DNA of 64,000 nt from Astropecten irregularis (Eukaryota > Echinodermata > Asteroidea > Paxillosida > Astropectinidae), in assembly GCA_963971285.1 (NCBI GenBank), contig OZ020251.1, positions 4,712,001 through 4,776,000 on the forward strand, written 5' to 3'. A model generated the notes under the pieces. That model was not told the origin of the DNA, ran no database searches, and saw only the letters and a program-made list of their open reading frames with translations. Both the position numbers and the translations under genes were made by a program. Position 1 is the first letter of the stretch, and each line of letters starts with the position of its first letter. Below are positions 50,211 to 63,527 of the stretch, piece by piece.

Positions 50211-51426
50211 AACTTATGCACGAAGGTGGAATCTAGACCGCATCTTACTGACTATGACAAACATAATCCAGGACCATTTCATGTCACAACTCATTTTTTT
50301 CCACGCAGGCTCTATGGTCTTGCCTATAAGCGTGGCATGAGCCAGTCGTCTGGCATAGTCAGTGAATTATGGTCAAGATCCCAGCCTTCGTAATATGGTT
50401 TGTACACGGGCTCATTGCTAAAGCGCGTTAGGATTTTTTAGGGGGGGAGGTGGAATGTTTTCACTTGATTTCAGACATTTTTTAGGTGATCGGTTTATGA
50501 TTTTATGTTTTACTGCATTGCTTAGCGTGGGACGTTAGTGCGAAGGACGAAATAAAAAATCGTGAAAAAAATAATTCTAACGGCCCAATAAGTGGGACTG
50601 CAGTAACCTCAAACTATTAGTCGTATGACCTATGAATGATGCCTTGCAGCCCAACGTAGGATACGATGGGGGTACGATCGATCCTCTGGCTTCGTAAAAT
50701 CGACCCTTTAGTGTGAATCACTTATAATATTTCATTGAGGTTAGTATTCTAAATATAACACTCATACAGTGTTGAGCGTAATAACATGATATATAAATTA
50801 TTACAGATTTTGCTTCGCAGGGGGACTTCAGGATTAGAAATTAAGATCGCTGATCTAGACTGAAAATAAAAAGACAAGTGTAATTTTGTTTTTCCTCAGT
50901 CTGCCCCAGAAATGAGCAGCCAGATTTCAAAGATCGTGTTCAAAATATAGGATTTGACCGCGCGCTGCCATATAATAATACACATACAGTGTAGAACGTC
51001 ATAACATGATTTATAAATCATTACAGATTTCGCTATGCAGGGTGACTTCAGGTTCAAAAATTCAGATCTATGATCTAGACTGAAAATAAAAAGACACGTG
51101 TAATTTTGTTTTTCCTCAGTCTGCCCCAGAAATGAGCAGCCAGATTTCAAAGATCGTGTTCAAAATATAGGATTTGACAGCGCGCTGCCATATAATAATA
51201 CACATACAGTGTAGAACGTCATAACATGATTTATAAATCATTACAGATTTCGCTATGCAGGGCGACTTCAGGTTCAAAAATTCAGATCTATGATCTAGAC
51301 TGAAAATAAAAAGACACGTGTAATTTTGTTTTTCCTCAGTCTGCCCCCGAAATGAGCAGCCAGATTTCAAAGATCGTGTTCAAAATATAGGATTTGACCG
51401 CGGGCTGTCATATATAATGATACACA
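50211..51426 (+). repeat. Higher-order unit 28 (1,216 bp, chimeric D1/A)
   Basis: D1 front is joined to an A back within gtg at 50878-50880 (gacaagtg then taattttg). D2 and one A are missing compared with unit 27, a loss of 432 bp. Confidence 0.93.
50859..50885 (+). other. D1/A recombination junction
   Basis: D1 sequence through gacaag is followed by A sequence from taattttg; the crossover lies in the shared gtg. Exact repeats occur 1,216 and 2,432 bp downstream. Confidence 0.85.
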
Positions 51427-52642
51427 AACTTATGCACGAAGGTGGAATCTAGACCGCATCTTACTGACTATGACAAACATAATCCAGGACCATTTCATGT
51501 CACAACTCATTTTTTTCCACGCAGGCTCTATGGTCTTGCCTATAAGCGTGGCATGAGCCAGTCGTCTGGCATAGTCAGTGAATTATGGTCAAAATCCCAG
51601 CCTTCGTAATATGGTTTGTACACGGGCTCATTGCTAAAGCGCGTTAGGATTTTTTAGGGGGGGAGGTGGAATGTTTTCACTTGATTTCAGAAATTTTTTA
51701 GGTGATCGGTTTATGATTTTATGTTTTACTGCATTGCTTAGCGTGGGACGTTAGTGCGAAGGACGAAATAAAAAATCGTGAAAAAAATAATTCTAACGGC
51801 CCAATAAGTGGGACTGCAGTAACCTCAAACTATTAGTCGTATGACCTATGAATGATGCCTTGCAGCCCAACGTAGGATACGATGGGGGTACGATCGATCC
51901 TCTGGCTTCGTAAAATCGACCCTTTAGTGTGAATCACTTATAATATTTCATTGAGGTTAGTATTCTAAATATAACACTCATACAGTGTTGAGCGTAATAA
52001 CATGATATATAAATTATTACAGATTTTGCTTCGCAGGGGGACTTCAGGATTAGAAATTAAGATCGCTGATCTAGACTGAAAATAAAAAGACAAGTGTAAT
52101 TTTGTTTTTCCTCAGTCTGCCCCAGAAATGAGCAGCCAGATTTCAAAGATCGTGTTCAAAATATAGGATTTGACCGCGCGCTGCCATATAATAATACACA
52201 TACAGTGTAGAACGTCATAACATGATTTATAAATCATTACAGATTTCGCTATGCAGGGTGACTTCAGGTTCAAAAATTCAGATCTATGATCTAGACTGAA
52301 AATAAAAAGACACGTGTAATTTTGTTTTTCCTCAGTCTGCCCCAGAAATGAGCAGCCAGATTTCAAAGATCGTGTTCAAAATATAGGATTTGACAGCGCG
52401 CTGCCATATAATAATACACATACAGTGTAGAACGTCATAACATGATTTATAAATCATTACAGATTTCGCTATGCAGGGCGACTTCAGGTTCAAAAATTCA
52501 GATCTATGATCTAGACTGAAAATAAAAAGACACGTGTAATTTTGTTTTTCCTCAGTCTGCCCCCAAAATGAGCAGCCAGATTTCAAAGATCGTGTTCAAA
52601 ATATAGGATTTGACCGCGGGCTGTCATATATAATGATACACA
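51427..52642 (+). repeat. Higher-order unit 29 (1,216 bp, chimeric D1/A)
   Basis: Same junction at about 52094-52096. Nearly identical to unit 28. B has tcaaaatccc and cagaaatttttt; the last A has cccccaaaatg. Confidence 0.93.
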
Positions 52643-53858
52643 AACTTATGCACGAAGGTGGAATCTAGACCGCATCTTACTGACTATGACAAACATAATC
52701 CAGGACCATTTCATGTCACAACTCATTTTTTTCCACGCAGGCTCTATGGTCTTGCCTATAAGCGTGGCATGAGCCAGTCGTCTGGCATAGTCAGTGAATT
52801 ATGGTCAAGATCCCAGCCTTCGTAATATGGTTTGTACACGGGCTCATTGCTAAAGCGCGTTAGGATTTTTTAGGGGGGGAGGTGGAATGTTTTCACTTGA
52901 TTTCAGACATTTTTTAGGTGATCGGTTTATGATTTTATGTTTTACTGCATTGCTTAGCGTGGGACGTTAGTGCGAAGGACGAAATAAAAAATCGTGAAAA
53001 AAATAATTCTAACGGCCCAATAAGTGGGACTGCAGTAACCTCAAACTATTAGTCGTATGACCTATGAATGATGCCTTGCAGCCCAACGTAGGATACGATG
53101 GGGGTACGATCGATCCTCTGGCTTCGTAAAATCGACCCTTTAGTGTGAATCACTTATAATATTTCATTGAGGTTAGTATTCTAAATATAACACTCATACA
53201 GTGTTGAGCGTAATAACATGATATATAAATTATTACAGATTTTGCTTCGCAGGGGGACTTCAGGATTAGAAATTAAGATCGCTGATCTAGACTGAAAATA
53301 AAAAGACAAGTGTAATTTTGTTTTTCCTCAGTCTGCCCCAGAAATGAGCAGCCAGATTTCAAAGATCGTGTTCAAAATATAGGATTTGACCGCGCGCTGC
53401 CATATAATAATACACATACAGTGTAGAACGTCATAACATGATTTATAAATCATTACAGATTTCGCTATGCAGGGTGACTTCAGGTTCAAAAATTCAGATC
53501 TATGATCTAGACTGAAAATAAAAAGACACGTGTAATTTTGTTTTTCCTCAGTCTGCCCCAGAAATGAGCAGCCAGATTTCAAAGATCGTGTTCAAAATAT
53601 AGGATTTGACAGCGCGCTGCCATATAATAATACACATACAGTGTAGAACGTCATAACATGATTTATAAATCATTACAGATTTCGCTATGCAGGGCGACTT
53701 CAGGTTCAAAAATTCAGATCTATGATCTAGACTGAAAATAAAAAGACACGTGTAATTTTGTTTTTCCTCAGTCTGCCCCCGAAATGAGCAGCCAGATTTC
53801 AAAGATCGTGTTCAAAATATAGGATTTGACCGCGGGCTGTCATATATAATGATACACA
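52643..53858 (+). repeat. Higher-order unit 30 (1,216 bp, chimeric D1/A)
   Basis: Third copy of the chimeric unit, with its junction at about 53310-53312. The identical breakpoint shows one event followed by amplification. Confidence 0.93.
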
Positions 53859-55506
53859 AACTTATGCACGAAGGTGGAATCTAGACCGCATCTTACTGAC
53901 TATGACAAACATAATCCAGGACCATTTCATGTCACAACTCATTTTTTTCCACGCAGGCTCTATGGTCTTGCCTATAAGCGTGGCATGAGCCAGTCGTCTG
54001 GCATAGTCAGTGAATTATGGTCAAGATCCCAGCCTTCGTAATATGGTTTGTACACGGGCTCATTGCTAAAGCGCGTTAGGATTTTTTAGGGGGGGAGGTG
54101 GAATGTTTTCACTTGATTTCAGACATTTTTTAGGTGATCGGTTTATGATTATATGTTTTACTGCATTGCTTAGCGTGGGACGTTAGTGCGAAGGACGAAA
54201 TAAAAAATCGTGAAAAAAATAATTCTAACGGCCCAATAAGTGGGACTGCAGTAACCTCAAACTATTAGTCGTATGACCTATGAATGATGCCTTGCAGCCC
54301 AACGTAGGATACGATGGGGTTACGATCGATCCTCTGGCTTCGTAAAATCGACCCTTTAGTGTGAATCACTTATAATATTTCATTGAGGTTAGTATTCTAA
54401 ATATAACACTCATACAGTGTTGAGCGTAATAACATGATATATAAATTATTACAGATTTTGCTTCGCAGGGGGACTTCAGGATTAGAAATTAAGATCGCTG
54501 ATCTAGACTGAAAATAAAAAGACAAGTGCAATTGGAATTTTCCTCAGTTTGCCCCATAATTGAGCAGCCAGATTTCAAAGATCGTGTTCAAAATATAGAA
54601 TTAGACTGCCACATATAATACACATACAGTGTAGAACGTAATAACATGATATAATAAATCATTACAGATTTCGCTACGCAGAGCGACTTCAGGTTCAGCA
54701 ATTCAGATCTATGACCTACACTGAAAATAAAAAGACACGTGTAATTTTGTTTTTCCTCAGTCTGCCCCAGAAATGAGCAGCCAGATTTCAAAGATCGTTT
54801 TCAAAGATTGGATTTGACAGCGCGCTGCCATATAATAATACACATACAGTGTAGAACGTCATAACATGATTTATAAATCATTACAGATTTCGCTATGCAG
54901 GGCGACTTCAGGTTCAAAAATTCAGATCTATGATCTAGACTGAATATAAAAAGACACGTGTAATTTTGTTTTTCCTCAGTCTGCCCCAGAAATGAGCAGC
55001 AAGATTTCAAAGATCGTGTTCAAAATATAGGATTTGACCGCGCGCTGCCATATAATAATACACATACAGTGTAGAACGTCATAACATGATTTATAAATCA
55101 TTACAGATTTCGCTATGCAGGGTGACTTCAGGTTCAAAAATTCAGATCTATGATCTAGACTGAAAATAAAAAGACACGTGTAATTTTGTTTTTCCTCAGT
55201 CTGCCCCAGAAATGAGCAGCCAGATTTCAAAGATCGTGTTCAAAATATAGGATTTGACAGCGCGCTGCCATATAATAATACACATACAGTGTAGAACGTC
55301 ATAACATGATTTATAAATCATTACAGATTTCGCTATGCAGGGCGACTTCAGGTTCAAAAATTCAGATCTATGATCTAGACTGAAAATAAAAAGACACGTG
55401 TAATTTTGTTTTTCCTCAGTCTGCCCCCGAAATGAGCAGCCAGATTTCAAAGATCGTGTTCAAAATATAGGATTTGACCGCGGGCTGTCATATATAATGA
55501 TACACA
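53859..55506 (+). repeat. Higher-order unit 31 (1,648 bp)
   Basis: Last unit with tatggtcttgcc. Full D1 and D2 return. Private changes are gattatatgtttt and gatggggttacg. The A at 54801 has aaagattgg and gaatataaaaag, as in unit 27. Confidence 0.92.
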
Positions 55507-57153
55507 AACTTATGCACGAAGGTGGAATCTAGACCGCATCTTACTGACTATGACAAACATAATCCAGGACCATTTCATGTCACAACTCATTTTTTTCCAC
55601 GCAGGCTCTATGGGCTTGCCTATAAGCGTGGCATGAGCCAGTCGTCTGGCATAGTCAGTGAATTATGGTCAAGATCCCAGCCTTCGTAATATGGTTTGTA
55701 CACGGGCTCATTGCTAAAGCGCGTTAGGATTTTTTAGGGGGGAGGTGGAATGTTTTCACTTGATTTCAGACATTTTTTAGGTGATCGGTTTATGATTTTA
55801 TGTTTTACTGCATTGCTTAGCGTGGGACGTTAGTGCGAAGGACGAAATAAAAAATCGTGAAAAAAATAATTCTAATGGCCCAATAAGTGGAACTGCAGTA
55901 ACCTCAAACTATTAGTCGTATGACCTATGAATGATGCCTTGCAGCCCAACGTAGGATACGATGGGGGTACGATCGATCCTCTGGCTTCGTAAAATCGACC
56001 CTTTAGTGTGAATCACTTATAATATTTCATTGAGGTTAGTATTCTAAATATAACACTCATACAGTGTTGAGCGTAATAACATGATATATACATTATTACA
56101 GATTTTGCTTCGCAGGGGGACTTCAGGATTAGAAATTAAGATCGCTGATCTAGACTGAAAATAAAAAGACAAGTGCAATTGGAATTTTCCTCAGTTTGCC
56201 CCATAATTGAGCAGCCAGATTTCAAAGATCGTGTTCAAAATATAGAATTAGACTGCCACATATAATACACATACAGTGTAGAACGTAATAACATGATATA
56301 ATAAATCATTACAGATTTCGCTACGCAGAGCGACTTCAGGTTCAGCAATTCAGATCTATGACCTACACTGAAAATAAAAAGACACGTGTAATTTTGTTTT
56401 TCCTCAGTCTGCCCCAGAAATGAGCAGCCAGATTTCAAAGATCGTTTTCAAAGATTGGATTTGACAGCGCGCTGCCATATAATAATACACATACAGTGTA
56501 GAACGTCATAACATGATTTATAAATCATTACAGATTTCGCTATGCAGGGCGACTTCAGGTTCAAAAATTCAGATCTATGATCTAGACTGAAAATAAAAAG
56601 ACACGTGTAATTTTGTTTTTCCTCAGTCTGCCCCAGAAATGAGCAGCCAGATTTCAAAGATCGTGTTCAAAATATAGGATTTGACCGCGCGCTGCCATAT
56701 AATAATACACATACAGTGTAGAACGTCATAACATGATTTATAAATCATTACAGATTTCGCTATGCAGGGTGACTTCAGGTTCAAAAATTCAGATCTATGA
56801 TCTAGACTGAAAATAAAAAGACACGTGTAATTTTGTTTTTCCTCAGTCTGCCCCAGAAATGAGCAGCCAGATTTCAAAGATCGTGTTCAAAATATAGGAT
56901 TTGACAGCGCGCTGCCATATAATAATACACATACAGTGTAGAACGTCATAACATGATTTATAAATCATTACAGATTTCGCTATGCAGGGCGACTTCAGGT
57001 TCAAAAATTCAGATCTATGATCTAGACTGAAAATAAAAAGACACGTGTAATTTTGTTTTTCCTCAGTCTGCCCCCGAAATGAGCAGCCAGATTTCAAAGA
57101 TCGTGTTCAAAATATAGGATTTGACCGCGGGCTGTCATATATAATGATACACA
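55507..57153 (+). repeat. Higher-order unit 32 (1,647 bp)
   Basis: tatgggcttgcc returns in B. Private changes are ctaatggccc, gtggaactgc and gatatatacattatt in D1. Confidence 0.92.
55541..55662. repeat. Nested inverted repeats in block B (example, unit 32)
   Basis: An outer arm TTACTGACTATG (55541-55552) pairs with CATAGTCAGTGAA (55650-55662) with one bulged base. Inside it CCACGCAGGC (55597-55606) pairs with GCCT-ataa-GCGTGG (55618-55631). GCCAG-TCGT-CTGGC lies between the inner stem and the outer right arm. Zone I copies have one mismatch in the outer stem. The structure could form in RNA or as a cruciform; no function is shown. Confidence 0.7.
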
Positions 57154-58800
57154 AACTTATGCACGAAGGTGGAATCTAGACCGCATCCTACTGACTATGA
57201 CAAACATAATCCAGGACCATTTCATGTCACAACTCATTTTTTTCCACGCAGGCTCTATGGGCTTGCCTATAAGCGTGGCATGAGCCAGTCGTCTGGCATA
57301 GTCAGTGAATTATGGTCAAGATCCCAGCCTTCGTAATATGGTTTGTACACGGGCTCATTGCTAAAGCGCGTTAGGATTTTTTAGGGGGGAGGTGGAATGT
57401 TTTCACTTGATTTCAGACATTTTTTAGGTGATCGGTTTATGATTTTATGTTTTACTGCATTGCTTAGCGTGGGACGTTAGTGCGAAGGACGAAATAAAAA
57501 ATCGTGAAAAAAATAATTCTAACGGCCCAATAAGTGGGACTGCAGTAACCTCAAAATATTAGTCGTATGACCTATGAATGATGCCTTGCAGCCCAACGTA
57601 GGATACGATGGGGGTACGATCGATCCTCTGGCTTCGTAAAATCGACCCTTTAGTGTGAATCACTTATAATATTTCATTGAGGTTAGTATTCTAAATATAA
57701 CACTCATACAGTGTTGAGCGTAAAAACATGATATATAAATTATTACAGATTTTGCTTCGCAGGGGGACTTCAGGATTAGAAATTAAGATCGCTGATCTAG
57801 ACTAAAAATAAAAAGACAAGTGCAATTGGAATTTTCCTCAGTTTGCCCCATAATTGAGCAGCCAGATTTCAAAGATCGTGTTCAAAATATAGAATTAGAC
57901 TGCCACATATAATACACATACAGTGTAGAACGTAATAACATGATATAATAAATCATTACAGATTTCGCTACGCAGAGCGACTTCAGGTTCAGCAATTCAG
58001 ATCTAAGACCTACACTGAAAATAAAAAGACACGTGTAATGTTGTTTTTCCTCAGTCTGCCCCAGAAATGAGCAGCCAGATTTAAAAGATCGTTTTCAAAT
58101 ATTGGATTTGACAGCGCGCTGCCATTTAATAATACACATACAGTGTAGAACGTCATAACATGATTTATAAATCATTACAGATTTCGCTATGCAGGGCGAC
58201 TTCAGGTTCAAAAATTCAGATCTATGATCTAGACTGAAAATAAAAAGACACGTGTAATTTTGTTTTTCCTCAGTCTGCCCCAGAAATGAGCAGCCAGATT
58301 TCAAAGATCGTGTTCAAAATATAGGATTTGACCGCGCGCTGCCATATAATAATACACATACAGTGTAGAACGTCAAACCATGATTTATAAATCATTACAG
58401 ATTTTGCTATGCAGGGCGACTTCAGGTTCAAAAATTCAGATCTATGATCTAGACTGAAAATAAAAAGACACGTGTTATTTTGTTTTTCCTCAGTCTGCCC
58501 CAGAAATGAGCAGCCAGATTTCAAAGATCGTGTTCAAAATATAGGATTTGACAGCGCGCTGCCATATAATAATACACATACAGTGTAGAACCTCATAACA
58601 TGATTTATAAATCATTACAGATTTCGCTATGCAGGGCGACTTCAGGTTCAAAAATTCAGATCTATGATCTACACTGAAAATAAAAAGACACGTGTAATTT
58701 TGTTTTTCCTCAGTCTGCCCCCAAAATGAGCAGCCAGATTTCAAAGATCGTGTTCAAAATATAGGATTTGACCGCGGGCTGTCATATATAATGATACACA
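57154..58800 (+). repeat. Higher-order unit 33 (1,647 bp)
   Basis: Marker set gactaaaaataaaaag, gtgtaatgttg, gccatttaataat and cgtcaaaccatg recurs only in unit 36 at offset 4,507. The start of B has cgcatcctactg. Confidence 0.92.
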
Positions 58801-60447
58801 AACTTATGCACGAAGGTGGAATCTAGACCGCATCTTACTGACTATGACAAACATAATTCAGGACCATTTCATGTCACAACTCATTTTTTTCCACGCAGGC
58901 TCTATGGGCTTGCCTATAAGCGTGGCATGAGCCAGTCGTCTGGCATAGTCAGTGAATTATGGTCAAGATCCCAGCCTTCGTAATATGGTTTGTACACGGG
59001 CTCATTGCTAAAGCGCGTTAGGATTTTTTAGGGGGGAGGTGGAATGTTTTCACTTGATTTCAGACATTTTTTAGGTGATCGGTTTATGATTTTATGTTTT
59101 ACTGCATTGCTTAGCGTGGGACGTTAGAACGAAGGACGAAATAAAAAATCGTGAAAAAAATAATTCTAACGGCCCAATAAGTGGGACTGCAGTAACCTCA
59201 AACTATTAGTCGTATGACCTATGAATGATGCCTTGCAGCCCAACGTAGGATACGATAGGGTACGATCGATCCTCTGGCTTCGTAAAATCGACCCTTTAGT
59301 GTGAATCACTTATAATATTTCATTGAGGTTAGTATTCTAAATATAACACTCATACAGTGTTGAGCGTAATAACATGATATATAAATTATTACAGATTTTG
59401 CTTCACAGGGGGACTTCAGGATTAGAAATTAAGATCGCTGATCTAGACTGAAAATAAAAAGACAAGTGCAATTGGAATTTTTCTCAGTTTGCCCCATAAT
59501 TGAGCAGCCAGATTTCAAAGATCGTGTTCAAAATATAGAATTAGACTGCCACATATAATACACATACAGTGTAGAACGTAATAACATGATATAATAAATC
59601 ATTACAGATTTCGCTACGCAGAGCGACTTCAGGTTCAGCAATTCAGATCTATGACCTACACTGAAAATAAAAAGACACGTGTAATTTTGTTTTTCCTCAG
59701 TCTGCCCCAGAAATGAGCAGCCAGATTTCAAAGATCGTGTTCAAAATATAGGATTTGACAGCGCGCTGCCATATAATAATACACATACAGTGTAGAACGT
59801 CATAACATGATTTATAAATCATTACATATTTCGCTATGCAGGGCGACTTCAGGTTCAAAAATTCAGATCTATGATCTAGACTGAAAATAAAAAGACACGT
59901 GTAATTTTGTTTTTCCTCAGTCTGCCCCAGAAATGAGCAGCCAGATTTCAAAGATCGTGTTCAAAATATAGGATTTGACCGCGCGCTGCCATATAATAAT
60001 ACACATACAGTGTAGAACGTCATAACATGATTTATAAATCATTACAGATTTCGCTATGCAGGGTGACTTCAGGTTCAAAAATTCAGATCTATGATCTAGA
60101 CTGAAAATAAAAAGACACGTGTAATTTTGTTTTTCCTCAGTCTGCCCCAGAAATGAGCAGCCAGATTTCAAAGATCGTGTTCAAAATATAGGATTTGACA
60201 GCGCGCTGCCATATAATAATACACATACAGTGTAGAACGTCATAACATGATTTATAAATCATTACAGATTTCGCTATGCAGGGCGACTTCAGGTTCAAAA
60301 ATTCAGATCTATGATCTAGACTGAAAATAAAAAGACACGTGTAATTTTGTTTTTCCTCAGTCTGCCCCCGAAATGAGCAGCCAGATTTCAAAGATCGTGT
60401 TCAAAATATAGGATTTGACCGCGGGCTGTCATATATAATGATACACA
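58801..60447 (+). repeat. Higher-order unit 34 (1,647 bp)
   Basis: B has ttagaacgaagg and a 2-bp shorter gatagggtacg, both shared only with unit 35. Confidence 0.92.
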
Positions 60448-61660
60448 AACTTATGCACGAAGGTGGAATCTAGACCGCATCTTACTGACTATGACAAACA
60501 TAATCCAGGACCATTTCATGTCACAACTCATTTTTTTCCACGCAGGCTCTATGGGCTTGCCTATAAGCGTGGCATGAGCCAGTCGTCTGGCATAGTCAGT
60601 GAATTATGGTCAAGATCCCAGCCTTCGTAATATGGTTTGTACACGGGCTCATTGCTAAAGCGCGTTAGGATTTTTTAGGGGGGAGGTGGAATGTTTTCAC
60701 TTGATTTCAGACATTTTTTAGGTGATCGGTTTATGATTTTATGTTTTACTGCATTGCTTAGCGTGGGACGTTAGAACGAAGGACGAAATAAAAAATCGTG
60801 AAAAAAATAATTCTAACGGCCCAAAAAGTGGGACTGCAGTAACCTCAAAATATTAGTCGTATGACCTATGAATGATGCCTTGCAGCCCAACGTAGGATAC
60901 GATAGGGTACGATCGATCCTCTGGCTTCGTAAAATCGACCCTTTAGTGTGAATCACTTATAATATTTCATTGAGGTTAGTATTCTAAATATAACACTCAT
61001 ACAGTGTTGAGCGTAATAACATGATATATAAATTATTACAGATTTTGCTTCGCAGGGGGACTTCAGGATTAGAAATTAAGATCGCTGATCTAGACTGAAA
61101 ATAAAAAGACAAGTGCAATTGGAATTTTCCTTAGTTTGCCCCATAATTGAGCAGCCAGATTTCAAAGATCGTTTTCAAATATTGGATTTGACAGCGCACT
61201 GCCATATAATAATACACATAGAGTGTAGAGCGTCATAACATGATTTATAAATCATTACAGATTTCGCTATGCAGGGCGACTTCAGGTTCAAAAATTCAGA
61301 TCTATGATCTAGACTGAAAATAAAAAGACACGTGTAATTTTGTTTTTCCTCAGTCTGCCCCAGAAATGAGCAGCCAGATTTCAAAGATCGTGTTCAAAAT
61401 ATAGGATTTGACAGCGCGCTGCCATATAATAATACACATACAGTGTAGAACGTCATAACATGATTTATAAATCATTACAGATTTCGCTATGCAGGGCGAC
61501 TTCAGGTTCAAAAATTCAGATCTATGATCTAGACTGAAAATAAAAAGACACGTGTAATTTTGTTTTTCCTCAGTCTGCCCCCGAAATGAGCAGCCAGATT
61601 TCAAAGATCGTGTTCAAAATATAGGATTTGACCGCGGGCTGTCATATATAATGATACACA
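60448..61660 (+). repeat. Higher-order unit 35 (1,213 bp, no D2)
   Basis: D1 is complete and runs straight into an A monomer at about 61175 (gacagcgcactgcc), so D2 is missing by a different route from units 28-30. Shares the unit 34 B variants. Confidence 0.92.
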
Positions 61661-63527
61661 AACTTATGCACGAAGGTGGAATCTAGACCGCATCTTACTG
61701 ACTATGACAAACATAATCCAGGACCATTTCATGTCACAACCCTTTTTTTTCCACGCAGGCTCTATGGGCTTGCCTATAAGCGTGGCATGAGCCAGTCGTC
61801 TGGCATAGTCAGTGAATTATGGTCAAGATCCCAGCCTTCGTAATATGGTTTGTACACGGGCTCATTGCTAAAGCGCGTTAGGATTTTTTAGGGGGGAGGT
61901 GGAATGTTTTAACTTGATTTCAGACATTTTTTAGGTGATCGGTTTATGATTTTATGTTTTACTGCATTGCTTAGCGTGGGACGTTAGTGCGAAGGACGAA
62001 ATAAAACATCGTGAAAAAAATAATTCTAACGGCCCAATAAGTGGGACTGCAGTAACCTCAAAATATTAGTCGTATGACCTATGAATGATGCCTTGCAGCC
62101 CAACGTAGGATACGATGGGGGTACGATCGATCCTCTGGCTTCGTAAAATCGACCCTTTAGTGTGAATCACTTATAATATTTCATTGAGGTTAGTATTCTA
62201 AATATAACACTCATACAGTGTTGAGCGTAATAACATGATATATAAATTATTACAGATTTTGCTTCGCAGGGGGACTTCAGGATTAGAAATTAAGATCGCT
62301 GATCTAGACTAAAAATAAAAAGACAAGTGCAATTGGAATTTTCCTCAGTTTGCCCCATAATTGAGCAGCCAGATTTCAAAGATCGTGTTCAAAATATAGA
62401 ATTAGACTGCCACATATAATACACATACAGTGTAGAACGTAATAACATGATATAATAAATCATTACAGATTTCGCTACGCAGAGCGACTTCAGGTTCAGC
62501 AATTCAGATCTAAGACCTACACTGAAAATAAAAAGACACGTGTAATGTTGTTTTTCCTCAGTCTGCCCCAGAAATGAGCAGCCAGATTTAAAAGATCGTT
62601 TTCAAATATTGGATTTGACAGCGCGCTGCCATTTAATAATACACATACAGTGTAGAACGTCATAACATGATTTATAAATCATTACAGATTTCGCTATGCA
62701 GGGCGACTTCAGGTTCAAAAATTCAGATCTATGATCTAGACTGAAAATAAAAAGACTCGTGTAATTTTGTTTTTCCTCAGTCTGCCCCAGAAATGAGCAG
62801 CCAGATTTCAAAGATCGTGTTCAAAATATAGGATTTGACCGCGCGCTGCCATATAATAATACACATACAGTGTAGAACGTCAAACCATGATTTATAAATC
62901 ATTACAGATTTTGCTATGCAGGGCGACTTCAGGTTCAAAAATTCAGATCTATGATCTAGACTGAAAATAAAAAGACACGTGTAATTTTGTTTTTCCTCAG
63001 TCTGCCCCAGAAATGAGCAGCCAGATTTCAAAGATCGTGTTCAAAATATAGGATTTGACAGCGCGCTGCCATATAATAATACACATACAGTGTAGAACGT
63101 CATAACATGATTTATAAATCATTACAGATTTCGCTATGCAGGGCGACTTCAGGTTCAAAAATTCAGATCTATGATCTACACTGAAAATAAAAAGACACGT
63201 GTAATTTTGTTTTTCCTCAGTCTGCCCCCGAAATGAGCAGCCAGATTTCAAAGATCGTGTTCAAAATATAGGATTTGACAGCGCGCTGCCATATAATAAT
63301 ACACATACAGTGTAGAACGTCATAACATGATTTATAAATCATTACAGATTTCGCTATGCAGGGCGACTTCAGGTTCAAAAATTCAGATCTATGATCTACA
63401 CTGAAAATAAAAAGACACGTGTAATTTTGTTTTTCCTCAGTCTGCCCCCGAAATGAGCAGCCAGATTTCAAAGATCGTGTTCAAAATATAGGATTTGACC
63501 GCGGGCTGTCATATATAATGATACACA
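61661..63527 (+). repeat. Higher-order unit 36 (1,867 bp, B + 6 monomers)
   Basis: Copy of unit 33 with one extra monomer: the A monomers at 62997 and 63217 are near-identical neighbours. B has gttttaacttg and aaaacatcgtg, shared with unit 37. Confidence 0.92.
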
